DNA of 64,000 nt from contig NZ_LMDB01000001.1 in NCBI RefSeq assembly GCF_001425005.1, positions 126,393 through 190,392 of the forward strand, given 5' to 3'. This DNA comes from Duganella sp. Root336D2 (GTDB taxonomy: Bacteria; Pseudomonadota; Gammaproteobacteria; Burkholderiales; Burkholderiaceae_D). Each line of letters starts with the position of its first letter. The first letter of the stretch is position 1. A program made the position numbers and the translations under genes. Below are positions 8,889 to 17,274 of this stretch, piece by piece. A model generated the notes under the pieces. That model made no database searches and had not been told where the DNA came from. It saw nothing but the letters and a program-made list of their open reading frames with translations.

Positions 8889-9775
8889 GCCGCGCGCAGC
8901 AACTCAATCAAGCGGCGCCCGGCCGGCCCCGGCGGCAGGTCCTTGCGCCAGCTTGCATACATTGAAAATGCCTGGCCCAGAACCGGACTCGCTTCCAGCG
9001 ACAGCTCGACCAGCGTGCCGCGCGCCAGCTCGTCTTGCACCATATGGCGCGGCATGCCGCCCCAGCCCAGGCCCGCGCGCAGGAAAGCATGCTTGGCGCC
9101 CAGGTCCGCCAGGCGCCAGCCTTGCTGGTTGACCACACCGAATTGACGTCCCGCGGTGAGCGTCGAGCGGTCGCTCAAGATCAGCTGCACATGGCGCGCC
9201 GCCTCGCTGCGCGCAATCGGCGCAGGCATGGCGGCCAAAGGGTGGCCGGCCGCCGCCACTGCCACCACCGGCACCTCGAACAGGAAGTCCGTTTCGCACT
9301 CTGGCGGCACATCGGGATAAGAACCGATCACGGCTAGCCGGCAGCGCCGCTCCAGCAAGGGCTGCACCACGGCGCCCAGGGCTTCCACATCAAGGCGCAG
9401 CGGCGTGCCGGGAAACTCGTGATGGAAGACCCGCACCGCCTCCGTCAGCCGCCCGATCGGGAACATCACGTCGACCGCGACCGACAGTTCCGCTTCCAGT
9501 CCCTCGGCTAGGGTACGGGCCCTGGCCTTGAAGCCATCCATGCTGCTGGCCGCGGCGCGCGCGCAATCGAGCAAGGCGCGCCCCTGTTCCGTCAATTGCG
9601 GATAGCGGCCGCTGCGGTCAAACAACTGGAAGCCGACTTGCATTTCGAGGTTGGCGAGGGTCTGGCTGACCACCGATTGCGCGCGCCGCAGCTTGCGCCC
9701 CGCTGCCGAAAAACTGCCCTCTTCGGCGGCCGCGATGAAAGTACGCAGCTGGTCCATCGACATTGCGTCAAGCAT
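8885..9775 (-). CDS. LysR-family transcriptional regulator
   Basis: A protein of 296 residues with an N-terminal winged helix (MDQLRTFIAAAEEGSFSAAGRKLRRAQSVVSQTLANLE) and a C-terminal periplasmic-binding-like effector domain from about residue 90. The chosen start has an AGGA site seven bases upstream; ATGs four and six codons later are possible. It is divergent from the haem-oxygenase-fold gene across 120 bp, the classic arrangement for a LysR regulator and its target, so that gene is its probable target. Inducer unknown. Confidence 0.88.
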   Translation of the reverse strand: MLDAMSMDQLRTFIAAAEEGSFSAAGRKLRRAQSVVSQTLANLEMQVGFQLFDRSGRYPQLTEQGRALLDCARAAASSMDGFKARARTLAEGLEAELSVAVDVMFPIGRLTEAVRVFHHEFPGTPLRLDVEALGAVVQPLLERRCRLAVIGSYPDVPPECETDFLFEVPVVAVAAAGHPLAAMPAPIARSEAARHVQLILSDRSTLTAGRQFGVVNQQGWRLADLGAKHAFLRAGLGWGGMPRHMVQDELARGTLVELSLEASPVLGQAFSMYASWRKDLPPGPAGRRLIELLRAA

Positions 9776-9895
9776 GTGCGATCCTGTGTTTTACCAATGG
9801 CGGCCGATTTTACACGACCATGTAAGACTGGTCCGACATGGCGGCGCGCTTCTCTCTGCTTGGAAACACTGCCTTGCAATTGGATACTGGTTGAC

Positions 9896-11035
9896 ATGAT
9901 GACCACACTTCCACTTAGCCGTAGCCCCCAGGCCGCAGCCAGCGGCCCCTCGCAACAGCTGTATATGCTGCTGCGCGAGGCGCCCGACCGCGCCGCCGCA
10001 ACTGGCTACCTGCAGCGGCGGTTGGCCGAGGCGGCAGCCCTGCCATCATCCTGGAGCGGCGGCCTGCACGGCCTGGAAGAATGGCTGGAACTGCGCAGCC
10101 GCAACCGCGCCGAGGAGTTCCGGCAATACCAGCAAGGACGGCAGGAAGGCGCCCCGCGCCGCCACTTTGCGACGCTGGCCCAGGCACGCCGCTTCCTGAG
10201 CGTGCAGGCGCCCGGCTTGCTGGTCGAAGGCGCCTGGCTGCATAGTGTGCTCGACCATTGGCGGCAGGCGGCCTATATGCCGCTGGTCAAGCTTTACCTC
10301 GATTACCTCGGCAAAGGCATTCCGGCGGCTAATCATGTTGCGCAAGTGCGACAAGTGCTTGCCGTCCAGGCCTGCAGCACCTGGCAAGACCTGGAAGACG
10401 GCGGCTTCGTGCAAGGCGCTATCCGGCTCGCGCTGGCCAGCGCGGGCGAACCCTACGTGGCTGAGCTGCTTGGCTATCAGCTCGCCGTCGCGGACCAGCC
10501 CGCCGCCCAGCCTTCGCTGCTGCTTGAACTGGCAGAACTCGGCATCGCATTGCCGCCCCCGCCGCCTTCCGACAGCGTCATCCTCAATGTGCTGCGCGCC
10601 ATGCTCGGCGAGGCGCCTGAAACAGCGGCCCAGTTCATGCAGCAAGTCGAGCTGGGCTATGCCCTCGGTCGCATCGGCCTGCAAACCATGCCGGCGACGC
10701 CGGAAGACGGCGCGCCACAGGACCCGCCGGTTGCCAACGGATCCGCCATGCCTGCCATCTTCGCTGCGCCTGCGGCCGGCATTACGGAGGCCGCCGAGGC
10801 GCCGCCGGTGCCGGAAGACCCCCGCCCCATCCTGCGCCACCGCTTCGACGGCGACGAGCACGCCTGGGAAACCATCTCCAGCGAGCTTGGCCTGCTGGAA
10901 GCCCAGATCGCAGCCTGCGGCGGCAAGGCCGAAGCCATGACCCTGCTCGCCCGCCACATGGGGCCAGCCGTGCATCACCAGCCGCTGGGACTGATGGCAG
11001 CCCGCGTCTATTCGCAATTGTTCGCACTTGCCTGA
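9896..11035 (+). CDS. Haem-oxygenase-fold protein, probable iron-containing redox enzyme
   Basis: A protein of 379 residues, nearly all alpha-helical, starting at the first of two adjacent ATGs. The central part (about 60-220) contains helices such as APGLLVEGAWLHSVL with a Glu and a His spaced as in the haem-oxygenase-like di-iron oxidases, and AGEPYVAELLGYQLAV. The region 225-310 is Ala/Pro-rich and probably a linker; a short helical domain closes the protein. I assign the broad iron-containing redox enzyme family with moderate confidence; not all metal ligands can be identified by eye. The divergent LysR gene suggests inducible expression. Substrate unknown. Confidence 0.5.
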   Translation: MMTTLPLSRSPQAAASGPSQQLYMLLREAPDRAAATGYLQRRLAEAAALPSSWSGGLHGLEEWLELRSRNRAEEFRQYQQGRQEGAPRRHFATLAQARRFLSVQAPGLLVEGAWLHSVLDHWRQAAYMPLVKLYLDYLGKGIPAANHVAQVRQVLAVQACSTWQDLEDGGFVQGAIRLALASAGEPYVAELLGYQLAVADQPAAQPSLLLELAELGIALPPPPPSDSVILNVLRAMLGEAPETAAQFMQQVELGYALGRIGLQTMPATPEDGAPQDPPVANGSAMPAIFAAPAAGITEAAEAPPVPEDPRPILRHRFDGDEHAWETISSELGLLEAQIAACGGKAEAMTLLARHMGPAVHHQPLGLMAARVYSQLFALA

Positions 11036-11074
11036 GCCTCGCCCCGGCGGGCCAATGCTTCCGGCATGCCGGTC

Positions 11075-12091
11075 CTAGCCCGCCAGGGATGCCCTCAGCA
11101 ATGCCGGTGTCAGCCCGGTCCAGCGCTTGAAGGATCGACGGAAATTGGCTGCATCATGGAAGCCCAGGTAATCCGCTACTGCCTCATTGTCGGCCCGCCG
11201 CGATTGGAAAAGGTACAAGGCCACGTGGGTGCGGACCTGGTCCAGCTCCGCCACGAAGTGCGTGCCGTAGCGAGCCAGGTGTCGCTTGAGCGTCGCAGGG
11301 CTGACACCGAAAGCCGCACTCGCACTTTCCAGCGTGGGAGCGCAGCGTACTTCGGCCAGCAGGTAGTCGTACAGTGCATCGGCCAAGCTGGGCGCGCGCC
11401 CACGCCCGCCTGCGGCAGCCAGGCCGGCCGCGCATGCATCGGCATTCCCGCCCGGCCATGGCTGCGACAGCAACGCAGCATCCAGCAGCATGGCGTCGAG
11501 CTGGCAATCGAAACGCAGGTCGCCGCCAAGATGCACCTCATGCTGCTCGATGTGGCGCGGCCGGGCGCGGTTAAAACAGAAGCGCCACGGCAGGCGGCGG
11601 CCGCCCAGCCAGCGCGCCAGCGACACCACGGCCGTCATATGCATCTCCACCAGCGCCGCGCGCAGGCCGGGCGCGCCATGGCTGTCGCTCCAGTACAGCA
11701 CAGCCTGGCCGTCGCCAACGTGCAGGCGTGGGCGCAGCAATGGCGATAGGAACGACGGCCACTCGCACAGGATCGCGAGCGCCTGCCCAAGCGACGCGGC
11801 CTGGCGCAGTGCGCCCGACAGAGCGGGATCTGCGCCGGGCAGCATGTGTTGGCCGAGCATAAAGCCGGTGTCCGGGCTATCCAGTTCGCGCAAAGTGTTG
11901 CCGAGCAGTTGCAGGCATTGCTGCGGGCTCAGCAGCGTACCCTGTAACGGCGCGCCGCCATCGCCGGGCATGCCTGTGCCACGCGCGATCGGCGCCGGCA
12001 GCGCATCGCGTTGCAGTGCGTATTTCAAAAAGTGCCATGGCACGCCTTGCGCGGGAATGGTCGCCTGGTCCGGCAGCGTGTAGCGGATCAC
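11075..12091 (-). CDS. AraC-family transcriptional regulator
   Basis: A protein of 338 residues. The C-terminal 100 residues carry two helix-turn-helix motifs (LESASAAFGVSPATLKRHLARYG and AVADYLGFHDAANFRRSFKRWTGLTP). The N-terminal 200 residues match the arabinose-binding-like domain of OruR/ArgR-type regulators. The start is GTG, forming a GTGA overlap with the stop of the upstream GGDEF gene; the frame extends 59 codons further upstream, but that part is antisense-like sequence within the GGDEF gene. The overlap implies translational coupling and joint function. Target genes and ligand are unknown. Confidence 0.82.
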   Translation of the reverse strand: MIRYTLPDQATIPAQGVPWHFLKYALQRDALPAPIARGTGMPGDGGAPLQGTLLSPQQCLQLLGNTLRELDSPDTGFMLGQHMLPGADPALSGALRQAASLGQALAILCEWPSFLSPLLRPRLHVGDGQAVLYWSDSHGAPGLRAALVEMHMTAVVSLARWLGGRRLPWRFCFNRARPRHIEQHEVHLGGDLRFDCQLDAMLLDAALLSQPWPGGNADACAAGLAAAGGRGRAPSLADALYDYLLAEVRCAPTLESASAAFGVSPATLKRHLARYGTHFVAELDQVRTHVALYLFQSRRADNEAVADYLGFHDAANFRRSFKRWTGLTPALLRASLAG

Positions 12092-13047
12092 GACGCGTAA
12101 GCCGCCTGCGACCGCGGCAAAAGGACCTCCCCGGCGCCATCGACTGCGGCGGACAGGCGCGCCAGCAGGCAATCTGCATCGCCTTGCGCCGCATCGCTCG
12201 CAAAACGAAGGCTCACCGGCAGTGGACCTTGCGGCCCATGATGGCGCATCGCCGCCACCATGCTGCACAAATGCTGTGCCAGCGCGCGCGCCTGGTCGTC
12301 CTTCATGCCGGGCAACAGCAATGCAAATCGGTCACCGGCGTAGCGGCACAGCAGGTCTTCATTGCGCAGGTTAAGCAACAGCATGTGCCCAACCGCCTGC
12401 AACACGCGATCGCCCTCGCGCGCGCCATGTTCGCGGTTGATCCGGTGGAAGCCGTCGATGTCCAATAAGACCAGCGCGCATTGGCCGGACGGGTCGCGTT
12501 CCTGCTCCAGCCGGATCTGGTGCCGCATGTAGGCAGCATCGGCCAGTTGCGTCACGCGGTCGAATGCGCGGTGCTGGCGGAACAGCCGTTCGCGCTTGGC
12601 CAGGTGGTCGTTCAGCATGAACTGCTCGTGGCGCCAGTAATAGATGCCGGCCGTCAGGACCAGCATCCCGAATGGCACCAGGGCCTCCAGCCAGTTGTCC
12701 CAGCTTGCTGCCTTGTCGATACGGAAGAATTCATCGAGGCAGTCGGCCCAGGAGCCGAGCATGATGGCGGCCAGCCCGCCGGACAACAATCGCGTGACCA
12801 GCCCTCCCGGCCGGCTGCTCAGGGTCATGACGAACCACAGCCCCGCCATGGCCGCCATGCCGCCTTCGGCAACAATGTCCATCCAGCGCCACGCGTTGAA
12901 CGGTTTGGCCTGGCCCGCGCCGGCATACAGCAGCAGGCACGCAATCACGGCAAGCGCCGCGGCCACCAGGGAATGTCGATGAAGTTTCAGCATAACCGCG
13001 CAGCTTAGTCCTGCCGTGTGACCGGCGCATGACAGGCACGGGGTCAT
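12088..13047 (-). CDS. Membrane GGDEF-domain protein with degenerate active site
   Basis: A protein of 319 residues with about four membrane helices (residues 25-45, 55-75, 80-100, 120-140) and a C-terminal GGDEF-like domain. The active site reads AGDRF: the catalytic Glu is replaced by Arg, so diguanylate cyclase activity is unlikely. The RNED inhibitory site five residues upstream is intact, so it may bind cyclic di-GMP as a receptor. The chosen start has GGTGA six bases upstream; an ATG 18 codons later (12993) gives a more typical membrane N-terminus but has no good ribosome binding site. It is coupled to the AraC gene by GTGA. Confidence 0.78.
   Translation of the reverse strand: MTPCLSCAGHTAGLSCAVMLKLHRHSLVAAALAVIACLLLYAGAGQAKPFNAWRWMDIVAEGGMAAMAGLWFVMTLSSRPGGLVTRLLSGGLAAIMLGSWADCLDEFFRIDKAASWDNWLEALVPFGMLVLTAGIYYWRHEQFMLNDHLAKRERLFRQHRAFDRVTQLADAAYMRHQIRLEQERDPSGQCALVLLDIDGFHRINREHGAREGDRVLQAVGHMLLLNLRNEDLLCRYAGDRFALLLPGMKDDQARALAQHLCSMVAAMRHHGPQGPLPVSLRFASDAAQGDADCLLARLSAAVDGAGEVLLPRSQAAYAS
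13018..13035 (-). promoter_or_regulatory. Candidate Pho box facing the GGDEF-AraC genes
   Basis: Read on the minus strand the sequence is CTGTCAT-GCGC-CGGTCAC, matching 13 of the 14 repeat positions of the PhoB consensus CTGTCAT-n4-CTGTCAC. It lies between the two possible start codons of the GGDEF gene, so it can act as that gene's promoter element only if the later start (12993) is used. It may instead help PhoB act on the divergent phytase operon. Match seen; function inferred. Confidence 0.4.
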
Positions 13048-13072
13048 TTCAGCTCACCGCCGGGTAACCAGG

Positions 13073-13090
13073 CTGTCATCCAGGCTTCAC
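13073..13090 (+). promoter_or_regulatory. Candidate Pho box upstream of the TonB receptor-phytase operon
   Basis: CTGTCAT-CCAG-GCTTCAC: the first heptamer is perfect and the second matches four of seven. It ends 32 bp before the receptor start codon, a plausible position for a PhoB site replacing the -35. The 4-bp spacer is less AT-rich than usual. A phytase operon is an expected PhoB target, which raises its plausibility. Confidence 0.4.
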
Positions 13091-13122
13091 ATAATCCGCT
13101 GCATTCTTCCACTCCAAACAGA

Positions 13123-15621
13123 ATGCAAATGAAAACCCAATTGAGCGCTCTCGCCGCCGGCGTCCTGACACTGGCCAATGCCATCGCCGCCGAGGGTGCG
13201 GATGCTTCGCTGGCAGGCGCCAGCGTCGTCATTACCGGCCAGCGCGCAGTGCTGGCCAAGTCCATCGCGGCCCAGGACAAGGCTGACAACATCATCAACG
13301 TTTTGAGCAGCGACGATATCGGCAACCTGCCCGACAAGAATGCCGCCGAAGCGCTGGCCCGCCTGCCGGGCGTCTCCGTGCAGCGCGACCAGGGCGAAGG
13401 CCGCTATATCACCGTGCGCGGCCTGGGGCCCGACCTGAACGCGGTCACCATCAACGGCGCGCTGGTGCCGTCGCCGGAAGCGAGCCGCCGCGCAGTGGCG
13501 CTCGACGTGCTGCCGGCGGGCCTGATCCGCTCGCTCGAAGTCACCAAGACCCTGACGCCGGAACAGGACGCCAGCTCGCTTGGCGGCACCGTCGAAGTCA
13601 AGTCGCTGTCCGCCTTCGACCTGCCAGGTTCACTGCTGACCGTGAACGCGGCCGCCTCGCACGACCAGAACACCGGCAAGAACAGCCCCAGTGCAGGCAT
13701 GTTGTGGGCGAGCCGTTTTGGCGACGGCAAATTTGGTGTGGCGGTAGGCCTGGGCGGAGAAAGACGAAAATTCGGTTCCGATAACGTGGAAACGGGCGGT
13801 GCGTGGGACGGCGAACGCCTGTCGGGCTTCGAACTGCGCGACTACCTGCCGGTGCGCGAACGCCGGGCTGCGGCACTGAACCTGGACTACCTGCCGCAAG
13901 CCGGCAATAGCTGGTTCCTGCGTACCTTCCTGAGCCGCTTCAGCGATGACGAGGTGCGCGACCGCCTGACCGTCAGCAACGTCAGCGGCGGCACCCTGGC
14001 CGAAGGCGTCCCGGCCAGCGCCCGCCTCGAGCGCCGCATCCGCCAGCGCAAATATACGCAGGAAATCCAGTCTGCCGTCCTCGGCACCCAGCAAAAACTC
14101 GGCGCCTGGCTGCTCGGCGTCCAGGCCGGCCGCAGCAAGGCTGACGAAGATACGCCGGAGGCGCTGAACGATGGCCGGTTCCGCGGCGCCGCCAATTTCA
14201 AAGGCATCAGTTTCACTAACGGCGAACGCCCGGCATTGACTGCGCCGGCCTCCGCCTACGATCCGTCCAGCTACAGCCTGAACGCGATCACGCTGCAGCA
14301 GCGCTACTCAAAGGATACCGGGCAGCACCTGAAGTTCGACCTCGGGCATGTCTTCGAACTGGGCGAAATGCACGCGGCGCTGAAATTCGGCGCCAAGGCA
14401 AGCCGCCGCGAAAAAACCAGCGACAGCAACCAGTGGAGCTACGGCAGCAAGGCTGTCAGCGGTTCCCTGTCGATGGCATCGTTTGTGCAAGGCCGCCAGC
14501 TTGATTACCCGTTCGGCCAGATCGGGGCCGCCATCGATCCGGCCGCGATCCGCGCCCGCGTTGCAGGGCTGGACCGTAATGCCGCCCGCCTCGCAGCCGA
14601 ATCCGCCATCAACGACTTCGCCCTGAATGAGGATATCGATTCCGCCTACTTCCAGAACACCCTGTCGCAAGGCGACTGGCGCCTGCTGGCGGGCGTGCGC
14701 GCCGAGCACACCGCTTTCGACGCCTCCGGCGTGCGCGTCAATGGCAGCGCCATCACGCCGTTGCGGCGCAGCCGGTCCTACACCAGCTGGCTGCCATCGC
14801 TGCAACTACGCTACGATCTGGACCGCAGCACCAGCCTGCGCAGCGCCTGGACCAATTCCGTCGTGCGCGCCAACTTCAGCCAGTTGGCGCCCGGCGTCGC
14901 GCTGGCCAGCGCGACCGAAGCCACGATCGGCAACCCCGACCTGAACCCGCTCAAATCGCACAATCTTGACCTCGGCGTCGAACGCGTGATCGGCAACGAT
15001 GGCATGCTGTCGGCCTACCTGTTCTACAAGGACATCAAGGATTTCACCTATACCACCAATCTCGCCGGCAGCGGCCAGTGGGCCGGCTACACCAGTGCCA
15101 CCACTTACGCCAATGGCGACACGGCCAAGGTGAAGGGTCTCGAGCTGTCCTGGCAGCAGCCGCTGCGCATGTTGCCGGCTCCATTCAATGGCCTGCTGGT
15201 CGGTGCCAATGGAGCCGTGACCGGCTCGCGCGCCAATATCGCACGTTTCGACAGCAAGGCCGGCGCAATGCTCGGGCGCCGCATCCCGATGCCGGGCCAG
15301 TCTGATCGGGTCATGAACCTGATGCTAGGCTACGAAGCCGGCCCGGTCAGCACCCGTATTGCGCTGAACACCAAGTCGCCCTACCTGCTGGAACTGGGTT
15401 CGGACCTGCTGAACGGCGCACAGGACCGCATTGTCGATACACAGAAGCAGGTCGACTTTTCCCTGTCCTGGCAGTTGTCCAAAGGCTTGCAACTGGGATT
15501 CGATGTCGCCAACCTGGGTAACGAGAAGTACTACGTTTATCAGGGCGTCAAGTCGCACAACGCCCAGTACGAGCAATACGGCCGCACCTATAAGCTGGGC
15601 CTGAAAGCGAGCGTGTTCTGA
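13123..15621 (+). CDS. TonB-dependent receptor, probably for phytate
   Basis: An outer-membrane receptor of 832 residues: signal peptide (about 1-22), a TonB-box-like VVITG, a plug domain (about 45-170; IGNLPDKNAAEALARLPGVSV, ITVRGLGPDLNAVTINGALV) typical of the Xanthomonas/Caulobacter-type receptors, then a 22-strand barrel ending in Phe (LGLKASVF), the usual outer-membrane sorting signal. The next gene, a secreted phytase, starts inside its stop codon (TGATG), so the two are translationally coupled and the ligand is probably phytate, a metal-phytate complex or a lower inositol phosphate. A second ATG two codons in is possible. No strong ribosome binding site is visible. Candidate Pho boxes lie upstream. 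Confidence 0.85.
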   Translation: MQMKTQLSALAAGVLTLANAIAAEGADASLAGASVVITGQRAVLAKSIAAQDKADNIINVLSSDDIGNLPDKNAAEALARLPGVSVQRDQGEGRYITVRGLGPDLNAVTINGALVPSPEASRRAVALDVLPAGLIRSLEVTKTLTPEQDASSLGGTVEVKSLSAFDLPGSLLTVNAAASHDQNTGKNSPSAGMLWASRFGDGKFGVAVGLGGERRKFGSDNVETGGAWDGERLSGFELRDYLPVRERRAAALNLDYLPQAGNSWFLRTFLSRFSDDEVRDRLTVSNVSGGTLAEGVPASARLERRIRQRKYTQEIQSAVLGTQQKLGAWLLGVQAGRSKADEDTPEALNDGRFRGAANFKGISFTNGERPALTAPASAYDPSSYSLNAITLQQRYSKDTGQHLKFDLGHVFELGEMHAALKFGAKASRREKTSDSNQWSYGSKAVSGSLSMASFVQGRQLDYPFGQIGAAIDPAAIRARVAGLDRNAARLAAESAINDFALNEDIDSAYFQNTLSQGDWRLLAGVRAEHTAFDASGVRVNGSAITPLRRSRSYTSWLPSLQLRYDLDRSTSLRSAWTNSVVRANFSQLAPGVALASATEATIGNPDLNPLKSHNLDLGVERVIGNDGMLSAYLFYKDIKDFTYTTNLAGSGQWAGYTSATTYANGDTAKVKGLELSWQQPLRMLPAPFNGLLVGANGAVTGSRANIARFDSKAGAMLGRRIPMPGQSDRVMNLMLGYEAGPVSTRIALNTKSPYLLELGSDLLNGAQDRIVDTQKQVDFSLSWQLSKGLQLGFDVANLGNEKYYVYQGVKSHNAQYEQYGRTYKLGLKASVF

Positions 15622-17237
15622 TGCGCCGTCTCTCTTGCCTCGCGTTCCTGCTGGCCTGCGCCTTGCCCGCTGCCGCGGCTGACACCATTGCCCTCCCAGG
15701 CGGCGCCACCCTGTCGCTCGACAAACAAGGCCTGCATTTGCGCGCCGCGGATGGCGCCGAGCGCGCCCGGATGGCCTTGCGCGGCCGCCATCTCGATTAC
15801 CGCGCCGGCACCGCGCTGGTCGTCGACGCCAATACCGAGCGCGCAATCGCCGTGGCAGTCGACACTGCCAGCGCCACGCTGGCAGGCAGCGCGGTACTTG
15901 ACGGCTCCGCCCTTGCTCCCGAAGCCGCCTGCCTCTACCGCGATGGCCAGGGCCTGCTGTACGCATTCCTGGCCGGGAAAGACGGCCAGGCCGAGCAATG
16001 GCTGCTGCACGGCCGCCCACAATTGCTGCGCAAGCTTGCCCTGCCTCCGCACAGCGAACAATGCGTGGTGCACGATGCGAGCGCCAGCCTGGTCGTTGCG
16101 GAAAAAGGCATGGGCGTCTGGGCCTACAATGCCGACGCAGAAGGCCCCCCTGGGCGCCGCGCGCTGGCGATTGGCGCGGCCTACGGCCTGGCAGCAGCCC
16201 GGGAAGGCGTGTCCCTGCTTGGCCGCGACGGAAAGGTCCGCCGCACCATTGCGTTGCACACCGACTTGCCGCCAGCAGTCGTCGTGCAAGCGCAGGTGCA
16301 GACCGAAAACATGCCGCGCATGGGCGATGCGGCCGACGATCCGGCGATCTGGATCGATCGCCAGCATCCCGCCGAGGGCCGCGTGCTCGGCACGAACAAG
16401 AAGCAGGGGCTGCATGTCTACGACCTGCAAGGCCGCCAGCTGCAAATGCTCGAATCGGGCCGCCTGAACAACGTCGACCTGCGCCAGGGCGTCATGCTGG
16501 ACGGCCAAGCCTACGACCTCGCCGCTGCCACCCAGCGCGACGAGAACTCGCTGGTGCTGTACACCATCGACGCCGCTGGCATAGTGGCGGAAGCCGCCCG
16601 CTTCCCGACCCCATTGGAGAAGATTTACGGCATCTGCCTGTACCAGCCGGCCAGCGGCGGCCTGCAGGCCTTTGTCAACGACAAGGACGGCAGCTACCTG
16701 CAATACCGCATCGGGCGCCAGGCCGGATCCTTCACCGCCGCCGAGGTGCGCCGATTCAAGCTGGCGACCCAGCCTGAAGGCTGTGTTGCCGACGACCGCA
16801 ACGGGCGCCTGTTCGCCGGTGAAGAAAAGCGCGGCGTCTGGAGCATCGACGCCCGCGCAGATGCCAAGGCAGAGCCGAAAATGATCCTGCCGGTCGGCGG
16901 CCCGCTGCGCGCTGACGTCGAAGGCATGGCCATCTACCACGGCGCCAGTGCCAGCTACCTGGTCGTCTCCAGCCAGGGCAGCAACAGTTACGTGGTGGCC
17001 GACGCCATGCCCCCGCACCGCATCCGCGGCAGCTTCCGCATCGGCATGAACCCCGAAGCAGGCATCGATGGCGCCTCGGAGACCGACGGCCTGGATGTCA
17101 CCTCCGCCAACCTCGGCGGCCGCTTTGCGCGCGGCATGCTGGTGGTGCAGGACGGGTACAAGCGCCTGCCCGATGGCGCACAAAATTTCAAGTATGTTGC
17201 ATGGGACGATATCGCCCGCGCGCTGGGCTTGCTGTAG
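15621..17237 (+). CDS. Secreted beta-propeller phytase, dual-domain length
   Basis: A protein of 538 residues with a signal peptide ending AAAADT. The C-terminal 330 residues are a beta-propeller phytase: DDPAIW, RVLGTNKKQGLHVYDLQGR, GRLNNVDLR, EKIYGICLY, PEGCVADDRNGRLFAGEE, DVEGMAIY, SSQGSNSYVV and SETDGLDVT supply the calcium- and phosphate-binding acidic residues and turns. The first 220 residues form an additional, incomplete propeller, as in dual-domain phytases. It hydrolyses phytate to lower inositol phosphates and phosphate in the periplasm or outside the cell. It is coupled to the TonB receptor gene. Its stop codon lies six bases before a hairpin that covers the next gene's ribosome binding site. 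Confidence 0.9.
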   Translation: MRRLSCLAFLLACALPAAAADTIALPGGATLSLDKQGLHLRAADGAERARMALRGRHLDYRAGTALVVDANTERAIAVAVDTASATLAGSAVLDGSALAPEAACLYRDGQGLLYAFLAGKDGQAEQWLLHGRPQLLRKLALPPHSEQCVVHDASASLVVAEKGMGVWAYNADAEGPPGRRALAIGAAYGLAAAREGVSLLGRDGKVRRTIALHTDLPPAVVVQAQVQTENMPRMGDAADDPAIWIDRQHPAEGRVLGTNKKQGLHVYDLQGRQLQMLESGRLNNVDLRQGVMLDGQAYDLAAATQRDENSLVLYTIDAAGIVAEAARFPTPLEKIYGICLYQPASGGLQAFVNDKDGSYLQYRIGRQAGSFTAAEVRRFKLATQPEGCVADDRNGRLFAGEEKRGVWSIDARADAKAEPKMILPVGGPLRADVEGMAIYHGASASYLVVSSQGSNSYVVADAMPPHRIRGSFRIGMNPEAGIDGASETDGLDVTSANLGGRFARGMLVVQDGYKRLPDGAQNFKYVAWDDIARALGLL

Positions 17238-17243
17238 TGGTAT

Positions 17244-17270
17244 GCTCCCCGGTAGTTCAAACCGGGGAGC
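17244..17270 (+). promoter_or_regulatory. Hairpin covering the permease ribosome binding site
   Basis: A perfect 10-bp stem (GCTCCCCGGT / ACCGGGGAGC) with a 7-base loop AGTTCAA. The right arm contains GGGGAG, the Shine-Dalgarno sequence five bases before the permease GTG start. No U-run follows, so it is not a standard terminator. It begins six bases after the phytase stop codon, so a ribosome terminating there would occupy the left arm and open the stem. The simplest reading is translational coupling of permease to phytase. Confidence 0.6.
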
Positions 17271-17274
17271 AGTC

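Noticed and set aside
17244-17270. Rho-independent terminator after the phytase
   Set aside because: The stem is strong but no U-run follows, and the right arm holds the next gene's Shine-Dalgarno, so a translational role fits better.
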